Assembly: GCA_016292545.1 (NCBI GenBank)
Contig: JAEDIG010000090.1
Span: 1 to 10,078 of the forward strand
Source of the DNA: Bacteroidaceae bacterium
GTDB lineage: Bacteria; Bacteroidota; Bacteroidia; Bacteroidales; Bacteroidaceae
Length of the DNA: 10,078 bases
Direction: 5' to 3'
A program made the translations under genes and the position numbers. The notes under the pieces are model-generated. The model saw only the letters and a list, made by a program, of their open reading frames with translations. It had not been told where the DNA came from and did no database searches. Shown in pieces: positions 5,362 to 10,078 of the stretch (within the stretch, counting starts at the first letter, position 1; each line of letters begins with the position of its first letter).

Positions 5362-7275
5362 ATGCATACTAAATCAGAATTGGAAAGTATGAGCATGGAT
5401 GAACTGAAGGCACTGGCCGAACAACTCCATGCCGAGTATTCCGAAGACCAAACAACACTCATCTACAATATCATAGATGCAGAATCCATGACCATGGCCA
5501 AGCAGTCGGCACAGAAGCCCGAGGGCAAAAAGCGCGGACGCAAGCCAAAGGCCGCCAAGGATACTGTACAGGAGGAAGCCGGAGACGAAAACGAGAAGGC
5601 TGCCGAGGACACACCCACTGCCGAGGAGGCACCCGCGCCCAAAAAGCGCGGACGCAAGCCAAAGGCCCAGAGTGTGAAGCTCGTGCAGGAAGAACTCGAT
5701 TTCAACCAGCCCAATCAGGAAAACGCCCAGGAAGAAGAAACGCCACAGACAGAGGAAGTGACTGTGCCTGAAGAGGCTCCCGAACCTGCGACTGAAACCA
5801 CTCAGGAAACGACCACAGCCCCAGAGGAGGAACAACACGAGGAAGCAACTGCCGAGGAACCCAGCATGGCTGATTTGCTGGACGACGAAGACGAAGAACC
5901 CCTGCGTGAGGTCATCGAGGCGAACAAGACAGAAAACGAACTGGCCGACGAGGAATGGGTGAATACCGGCAAGAACTTCATCATCCTGAAGGACATTCCC
6001 GACCCGCTCCAGCAGTTTGCCCAGTTGGCGCAGGAAGAGGGAACGGAAAAGAAGAACAACAGCCAGCCACAAAACACCTCCACAGCCGACACCCCAAAGG
6101 CAGCAGCAACCAATGGAAATGCCGACCGCAAGGGCAACGAAGAAGCCACCTACAACTTTGGAGAAAAACTCATTGGAAACGGTGTGCTGGAAATGATGAG
6201 CGACGGCTACGGCTTCCTGAGGAGCAGCGACTACAACTATCTGAGCAGTCCCGACGACATCTACGTGAACCAGCAGATTATCCGCCAATACGGACTCAAG
6301 ACAGGCGACGTGGTGGAGGGTCCTGTGCGCGCCCCACACGCCAACGAAAAATATTTCCCATTGGAGAGAGTGACCAGCATCAACGGATGCAACCCCGACA
6401 TTGTGCGCGACCGCAGCCCGTTTGAAAACCTCACCCCTCTTTTCCCCGATGAAAAGTTCCGCCTGTGCTCCGGCACAAAAGACTCCCTCTCGGCCCGCGT
6501 AGTAGACCTCTTTGCCCCCATCGGAAAAGGCCAGCGTGCCCTGATTGTGGCCCAGCCCAAAACGGGAAAGACCCTCTTGATGAAGGACATTGCCAATGCC
6601 ATTGCCGCCAACCATCCCGAGGCATACCTGATGATGCTCCTCATCGACGAACGTCCCGAAGAAGTTACCGACATGGCCCGTACCGTAAAGGCCGAAGTGA
6701 TAGCCAGCACCTTCGACGAACCTGCAGAACGCCACGTGAAGATTGCAGGCATCGTGCTGGAGAAGGCCAAGCGCATGGTGGAATGCGGCCACGACGTGGT
6801 CATCTTCCTTGACAGCATCACCCGACTGGCCCGCGCCTATAACACCGTTTCGCCTGCCAGCGGAAAGATTCTGAGTGGTGGTGTGGATGCCAATGCCCTC
6901 CACAAGCCCAAACGTTTCTTCGGTGCCGCCCGTAACATCGAAAACGGCGGAAGCCTCACCATCATCGCCACAGCCCTCATCGACACCGGTAGCAAGATGG
7001 ACGAAGTCATCTTTGAGGAATTCAAGGGTACGGGTAATATGGAACTGCAGCTGGAACGTATGCTCAGCAACAAACGCATCTTCCCCGCCGTGAACATTGT
7101 GGCCAGCAGCACCCGTCGTGACGACCTGCTTCAGGACAAGATGACACTCGACCGCATGTGGATTCTGCGCAAGTTCCTCAGCGACATGAACCCCATCGAG
7201 GCCATGAACGAGGTGAAGAGCCGGCTGGAAAACACCAAGAACAACGAAGAATTCCTCATGAGTATGAACTCCTGA
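5362..7275 (+). CDS. rho: Transcription termination factor Rho with long disordered N-terminal insertion
   Basis: The protein has 637 residues; E. coli Rho has 419. Residues 1-45 resemble the helical Rho N-terminal domain. Residues about 50-255 are a low-complexity, Glu/Ala/Pro/Thr-rich region that is probably disordered and carries two copies of KKRGRKPKA (56-64 and 94-102), an AT-hook-like basic motif. The RNA-binding OB fold covers about 262-345 (GVLEMMSDGYGFLRSSDYNY). The ATPase follows with Walker A AQPKTGKT (397-404), Walker B VVIFLDSITRLARAYN (479-494), the Q-loop region GVDANALHKPKRFFGAARN (507-525) and GTGNMEL (556-562), all very close to E. coli Rho. Rho hexamers bind nascent RNA and release RNA polymerase using ATP. 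In Bacteroides thetaiotaomicron the equivalent insertion has been reported to drive condensate formation and gut fitness. The start is well placed behind a consensus promoter, and a strong intrinsic terminator follows at 7424-7472. Confidence 0.98.
   Translation: MHTKSELESMSMDELKALAEQLHAEYSEDQTTLIYNIIDAESMTMAKQSAQKPEGKKRGRKPKAAKDTVQEEAGDENEKAAEDTPTAEEAPAPKKRGRKPKAQSVKLVQEELDFNQPNQENAQEEETPQTEEVTVPEEAPEPATETTQETTTAPEEEQHEEATAEEPSMADLLDDEDEEPLREVIEANKTENELADEEWVNTGKNFIILKDIPDPLQQFAQLAQEEGTEKKNNSQPQNTSTADTPKAAATNGNADRKGNEEATYNFGEKLIGNGVLEMMSDGYGFLRSSDYNYLSSPDDIYVNQQIIRQYGLKTGDVVEGPVRAPHANEKYFPLERVTSINGCNPDIVRDRSPFENLTPLFPDEKFRLCSGTKDSLSARVVDLFAPIGKGQRALIVAQPKTGKTLLMKDIANAIAANHPEAYLMMLLIDERPEEVTDMARTVKAEVIASTFDEPAERHVKIAGIVLEKAKRMVECGHDVVIFLDSITRLARAYNTVSPASGKILSGGVDANALHKPKRFFGAARNIENGGSLTIIATALIDTGSKMDEVIFEEFKGTGNMELQLERMLSNKRIFPAVNIVASSTRRDDLLQDKMTLDRMWILRKFLSDMNPIEAMNEVKSRLENTKNNEEFLMSMNS
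5526..5553 (+). repeat. Copy 1 of an exact 28-bp direct repeat inside rho
   Basis: These 28 bases are identical to 5640-5667, 114 bp downstream, and in the same reading frame. They encode KKRGRKPKA plus the base before it. Identity covers the wobble positions as well, whereas the flanking sequence differs, which suggests duplication, conversion or strong selection rather than shared protein sequence alone. Confidence 0.9.
5640..5667 (+). repeat. Copy 2 of the exact 28-bp direct repeat inside rho
   Basis: This is the second copy of the repeat at 5526-5553, encoding the second basic AT-hook-like KKRGRKPKA motif (Rho residues 94-102). The 114-bp offset is a multiple of three, so loss or gain of the unit by recombination would keep the frame. 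Confidence 0.9.
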
Positions 7276-7303
7276 GAAGCACTCCATCGGCCCCTCTAAG
7301 CCC

Positions 7304-7341
7304 CCCTCGGTTCCCCTGTCCAGGGGGATGAAAAACGAGGG
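7304..7341. repeat. GC-rich bulged inverted repeat after rho
   Basis: Outer arms CCCTCG (7304-7309) and CGAGGG (7336-7341) pair perfectly. Inner arms TTCCCCT (7311-7317) and AGGGGGA (7322-7328) pair with one G-T wobble around a 4-nt loop. No T run follows on the plus strand, so it is not a classical terminator. C-run/G-run intergenic elements of this type resemble dispersed palindromic repeats. Whether this one is repeated in the genome cannot be seen here. Confidence 0.5.
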
Positions 7342-7423
7342 AACGTCCTGATGGGCGCAGAATAGGGGCGAGATGTAACTGATTTGAACGCTAAAAATGC
7401 CTCCGTCTGGAATGGGGGATTTT

Positions 7424-7472
7424 GTTACCCAGTTGGGAAAATTCTGCTGCCCAACTGGGTAACATTTTTTTT
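7424..7472 (+). terminator. Strong intrinsic terminator downstream of rho
   Basis: GTTACCCAGTTGGG (7424-7437) and its perfect complement (7450-7463) form a 14-bp stem with a 12-nt loop. One A and eight T residues (7465-7472) follow. It would end rightward transcription from rho before it enters the oppositely oriented AraC gene. The right arm is also part of a second hairpin (7445-7486). Confidence 0.8.
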
Positions 7473-7486
7473 CCAGTTGGGCAGCA
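7428..7486. repeat. Three near-palindromic CCCA-NN-TGGG units at 22-bp spacing, forming competing hairpins
   Basis: Units lie at 7428-7437 (CCCAGTTGGG), 7450-7459 (CCCAACTGGG) and 7472-7481 (TCCAGTTGGG), exactly 22 bp apart and alternating in orientation. The flanks also match in inverted order. Unit 2 therefore pairs either with unit 1 (14 bp, the terminator) or with unit 3 (7445-7458 with 7473-7486, also 14 bp, with the T run in the loop). On the minus strand the second hairpin is followed only by AGAATTTT, so it would be at best a weak terminator for the AraC gene. Confidence 0.8.
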
Positions 7487-7525
7487 AAAAACCGCAAAGC
7501 AAACCCTCTTCGGGAAAGAATGCGC

Positions 7526-8449
7526 CTAGAACTCTCTGCCGCTTTTCCAGGCCTCCTTCAAATCGGGATACTTAACGTCCAGCATATCATCCAGCTGCTT
7601 CAGCACATCCATATTAGGATTGGCCCGGAACTGCATGGGCGACAAGTCGAAGATACGCTTGAAGAAACGGCCAAAATAGCTTTGGTCAACAAAACCGAGG
7701 ATGTCGCTTATCTCCTGAATGGGCTTGTCGGTGTGACGGAGCAGGTTGAGGGCCTCCATGGCCAGCGTGCGGTCGATGATGTCCTTGGGAGTGACGCCCA
7801 CAGTGCCCCTGATCACTTGCCCCAGATACTTGGGTGTGACACACAAACGGTCGGCATAGAAGATGACCCGATGCTCGGATCGGAAATTGAGCCTGAGCAG
7901 ATGGAAGAACCGCCCCACCAATGAGCGGCTCATGACCGTAGTTGAAGGGCGTTCCTTCTGGATGATGGGCTTGGTGTATTCGTAGAACATACGCAGGAAC
8001 AGGAGAAAGAGGTCGGAGATGAGGTCGGTCTTCACATCGGTCTGGCTCATGTTGCAGATGTGCTCAAACATCGTGTAGAACGACTGCCCCAGCCTTTTCA
8101 TGTCGTCATCCAGCGTCCAGCAGGGCTGTCTGAGAATCATGCCAAAGAAAGAGAACTCAATCTGCATGAAAGCCGTTTCCTGCATGGCCGGCGTAAGGGC
8201 AATGAGCCTGCAGCTGAAGTCCTTGCTGCAACTCTGGAGCGACACCACAGAATGCGGGTGCATGAAAAGCATCTGCGAGGGGTTAAGGCTGTAGACCTTC
8301 TCGTTGAGCATGACCTTGGCCTCTCCGCTGTCCGGAAAAACAATGACAACTTTGCCTGGCATGAACTTTTCTCCCAGCCCTTCGCCAAAACCACTTTTCA
8401 CACAGCAAAAGTACAATTCCTTGTCCCAATCCTTGTAGGTTTTTATCAT
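7526..8449 (-). CDS. AraC-family transcriptional regulator
   Basis: The protein has 307 residues. The C-terminal third is a two-helix-turn-helix AraC/XylS domain. The first HTH is about residues 195-217 (FYADRLCVTPKYLGQVIRGTVG). After PKDIIDRTLAMEALNLLRHT comes the second HTH, about 244-270 (IQEISDILGFVDQSYFGRFFKRIF), ending in the characteristic LSPMQFR. The N-terminal ~150 residues look like a cupin-like sensor or dimerisation domain (VVIVFPDSGEAKVMLNEKVYSL) followed by helices. No ligand can be assigned. The gene is divergent from the RND efflux genes with 196 bp between starts, so control of that operon and of itself is the natural inference. The ATG at 8449 sits 20 bp after a -7 box. The last ~25 residues after the HTH (MDVLKQLDDMLDVKYPDLKEAW) form an extra acidic tail. 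Confidence 0.93.
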   Translation of the reverse strand: MIKTYKDWDKELYFCCVKSGFGEGLGEKFMPGKVVIVFPDSGEAKVMLNEKVYSLNPSQMLFMHPHSVVSLQSCSKDFSCRLIALTPAMQETAFMQIEFSFFGMILRQPCWTLDDDMKRLGQSFYTMFEHICNMSQTDVKTDLISDLFLLFLRMFYEYTKPIIQKERPSTTVMSRSLVGRFFHLLRLNFRSEHRVIFYADRLCVTPKYLGQVIRGTVGVTPKDIIDRTLAMEALNLLRHTDKPIQEISDILGFVDQSYFGRFFKRIFDLSPMQFRANPNMDVLKQLDDMLDVKYPDLKEAWKSGREF

Positions 8450-8468
8450 AATTTTTCATTTTTGAACA

Positions 8469-8499
8469 CAAAGTTACAAAAAAATTGTACAAAATGAAA
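8469..8499 (-). promoter_or_regulatory. Candidate promoter for the AraC-family gene
   Basis: On the minus strand TAACTTTG (8476 down to 8469) is a full -7 match. TTTC (8499-8496), one mismatch from TTTG, lies 19 bp upstream. The predicted leader is very short, about 15-20 nt. Confidence 0.5.
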
Positions 8500-8573
8500 C
8501 CTATTTCGTGTTTCGAACAAAATTCATTCCTTTTTTGACAAAAAACAAATGCCGCCTATAACGATTTTTTTTG

Positions 8574-8581
8574 TAACTTTG
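8574..8581 (+). promoter_or_regulatory. Candidate -7 box for the RND efflux operon
   Basis: TAACTTTG matches the Bacteroidetes -7 consensus and is followed by GCAC as in the rho promoter. No TTTG is found 19-21 bp upstream (8549-8554 reads atgccg). The nearest is at 8534-8537, 36 bp away. A missing -33 box would fit a promoter that needs an activator, possibly the divergent AraC-type protein. The predicted leader is about 60 nt. Confidence 0.55.
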
Positions 8582-8645
8582 CACCCGATTTCAGGCAAAT
8601 GCCTTTCTTCTTCAAAGATATATAGGACAATACATTATAAAAATT

Positions 8646-9788
8646 ATGGTAAAGAAGATGAGTTACAATTTGAAAGGCGGTTTGTTAACCGCGGTTGTAG
8701 GTATTGCTGTGCTGACCTCATGTGGCAGCAAGCAACAGAGACAAATGCCATCGGCCACATACGAGACGATGGTAGTGAAGCCACAAGACCTTACACTCGA
8801 CAGCAAGTACACTGCCACAATCCGAGGCAAGCAGGATATTGAGATATATCCCCAGGTGAGCGGCAAGCTGGAAAAGCTCTGCGTGACCGAAGGCCAGACC
8901 GTGCGCAAGGGACAGACCTTGTTTATCATAGACCAAGTGCCCTACAAGGCAGCACTCAACACCGCCGAGGCATCGCTCAAGGCCGCCGAGGCACAGGAAG
9001 CCACAGCCCAGCTCAACTACGACAGCCGCAAGCGCCTGTTCGACGAGCAGGTGGTGAGCGAATTCGACCTTCAGACGGCTGCCAACAGCCTGCTCTCGGC
9101 CAAGGCTCAGGTGGCCCAGTGCAAGGCACAGGTGGTGAACGCCCGCAACAACCTCAGCTACACCGTAGTGGTGAGCCCATCCGACGGTGTAGTGGGCACA
9201 CTGCCCTATCGTCTGGGAGCGCTGGTGGGTCCTTCCATGCCCCAGTCGCTCACAACCGTCTCGGACAACAGCCAGATGTATGTCTACTTCAGCATCACCG
9301 AATCACAGCTGCTCGACATGACGCGCAAGAGCGGCAGCGCCGATTCGGCCATCATCAATATGCCCCCCGTTCGTCTGCAGCTGGTAGACGGAAGCGAGTA
9401 TGACCTGCCCGGCAAGGTGGAAAGCATGAGCGGCGTAGTGGACCGCCGCACCGGCAGTGTGCAGTTGCGTGCCGTCTTCGACAATCCCGGCAAGATGCTC
9501 CACAGCGGCAGCACAGGCAAGGTGGTGGTTCCCATCACCTACGAGAACGCCATTGTCATCCCCTCTGCTGCAACCGTACAGACCCAGGACAAGTTCAAGG
9601 TATACCTAGTGGACAAGGATGGCATTGCCCACACACAGCTCATCACCATCAACGAGCGTGAGGGCGGAAGCGACTATATCGTGACCAGCGGACTCAACGG
9701 AGGCGAAGAAATCGTGGCCAAGGGTGCCGGCATGGTGCGCGAAGGCCAGGATGTGAAGAAGCAGAACCAGCCAGCCGACAAGCAGTAA
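8646..9788 (+). CDS. RND efflux periplasmic adaptor lipoprotein (AcrA/MexA-like membrane fusion protein)
   Basis: The protein has 380 residues. It starts with a lipoprotein signal: a basic start, hydrophobic residues 13-24, then lipobox LTSC with Cys26 as the lipidated residue. The adaptor layout follows: a first barrel/lipoyl segment (about 50-96, IEIYPQVSGKLEKLCVTEGQ and VRKGQTLFIID), an alpha-helical hairpin rich in Ala, Glu and Gln (about 100-168), a second lipoyl half (NNLSYTVVVSPSDGVVG, 168-184), the beta-barrel (about 205-300) and the membrane-proximal domain (to about 365). Adaptors join the inner-membrane pump to an outer-membrane channel for export of drugs, bile salts or other toxic compounds. 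ATG 8646 and an in-frame ATG at 8658 (Met5) are both possible starts. The pump gene follows after 46 bp, so the two are co-transcribed. Substrate is unknown. Confidence 0.95.
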   Translation: MVKKMSYNLKGGLLTAVVGIAVLTSCGSKQQRQMPSATYETMVVKPQDLTLDSKYTATIRGKQDIEIYPQVSGKLEKLCVTEGQTVRKGQTLFIIDQVPYKAALNTAEASLKAAEAQEATAQLNYDSRKRLFDEQVVSEFDLQTAANSLLSAKAQVAQCKAQVVNARNNLSYTVVVSPSDGVVGTLPYRLGALVGPSMPQSLTTVSDNSQMYVYFSITESQLLDMTRKSGSADSAIINMPPVRLQLVDGSEYDLPGKVESMSGVVDRRTGSVQLRAVFDNPGKMLHSGSTGKVVVPITYENAIVIPSAATVQTQDKFKVYLVDKDGIAHTQLITINEREGGSDYIVTSGLNGGEEIVAKGAGMVREGQDVKKQNQPADKQ

Positions 9789-9834
9789 TCATATAATGTA
9801 ACACATATATATATCCGTGATATTCGTTTAGAAC

Positions 9835-10078
9835 ATGAAAGGTAATATATTCATAAAAAGACCCGTGATGGCCATGTCAATTGCCATCATGATCGTGATG
9901 GTGGGAGCCATATCCTACTTCACGCTGCCGTTGGAGCAGTTCCCCAACATTGCGCCGCCCACCGTCATGGTGAGCGCCACCTATACCGGAGCCAGCGCAG
10001 ATGCCGTCATGAACGCCGTCATCCAACCGCTGGAAGAGAGCATCAACGGTGTGGAGAACATGCTCTACATGACCTCTA
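9835..10078 (+). CDS. RND efflux inner-membrane pump, AcrB-like (N-terminal 81 residues; cut by window edge)
   Basis: The frame is open from ATG 9835 to the window end. The start has the family hallmarks: a short cytoplasmic end with FIKRPVMA (residues 6-13), the first membrane helix (about 13-32), then LPLEQFPNIAPPTVMVSATYTGASA (from residue 31) and INGVENMLYMTS (70-81). These align with AcrB residues around YPTIAPPAV and MNGIDNLMYMSS. Such pumps are normally just over 1,000 residues, so more than 90% lies outside. It would form a trimer that uses the proton gradient to export substrates through the adaptor encoded just upstream. HAE1-type (multidrug) is the best fit from the N-terminus; the substrate cannot be told. 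Confidence 0.94.
   Translation, partial: MKGNIFIKRPVMAMSIAIMIVMVGAISYFTLPLEQFPNIAPPTVMVSATYTGASADAVMNAVIQPLEESINGVENMLYMTS

Noticed and set aside
7428..7486. CRISPR-like array
   Set aside because: There are only three 10-bp units with 12-bp spacers in alternating orientation, and no cas genes nearby.
5374..7497. 707-codon open frame on the minus strand opposite rho
   Set aside because: It is the antisense of a clearly conserved rho gene, codes for an implausible His/Val/Phe-rich product and arises because rho codons avoid those that give stops on the other strand.
9789..9834. AT dinucleotide run between the adaptor and pump genes as a possible promoter
   Set aside because: It has no TAnnTTTG match, and the 46-bp gap between same-strand efflux genes is best read as an operon spacer.

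Overview
The window looks like chromosomal DNA from a Bacteroidetes, most likely a Bacteroidales/Prevotellaceae-type organism. Four things support this. Intergenic regions carry Bacteroidetes-type promoters (TTTG at -33 and TAnnTTTG at -7). There are no strong Shine-Dalgarno sequences, and starts follow A/T-rich leaders. Rho has a long charged N-terminal insertion typical of this phylum. Protein families such as NhaD, a DbpA-tailed DEAD helicase and a lipoprotein RND adaptor match Bacteroidales relatives. Coding DNA is moderately GC-rich and the short intergenic spacers are AT-rich. No phage, insertion sequence, CRISPR array, tRNA or rRNA was seen.

Layout. 1-1233 (-): DEAD-box RNA helicase, cut by the left window edge at its C-terminus. 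1284-2681 (-): NhaD-type Na+/H+ antiporter, 50 bp upstream of the helicase on the same strand and possibly co-transcribed with it. 2794-3384 (+): a small exported protein of unknown function, divergent from nhaD. Its last 92 bp overlap, tail to tail, the end of the next gene. 3293-5188 (-): Uup-type ABC-F ATPase. 5362-7275 (+): transcription termination factor Rho, divergent from the ABC-F gene. 7276-7525: a structured non-coding spacer holding a GC-rich bulged hairpin and, further on, three near-palindromic CCCA-NN-TGGG units at an exact 22-bp period that form a strong intrinsic terminator and a competing hairpin. 7526-8449 (-): AraC-family regulator. 8646-9788 (+) and 9835-10078 (+, cut by the right edge): periplasmic adaptor lipoprotein and inner-membrane pump of an RND efflux system.

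How the genes fit together. The left part is housekeeping: RNA remodelling, sodium/pH homeostasis, ribosome- or DNA-associated ABC-F ATPase, and Rho. The right part is an efflux module with a divergently transcribed AraC-type regulator as its likely controller. An outer-membrane channel gene would be expected just beyond the right edge.

I did not find a clearly new multi-gene system. The most interesting non-textbook items are the three-unit hairpin array after rho, the Rho N-terminal region with an exact 28-bp internal duplication encoding an AT-hook-like basic motif, the short ORFs and hairpin in the rho leader, and the nearly leaderless arrangement and 3' overlap of the unknown exported gene.
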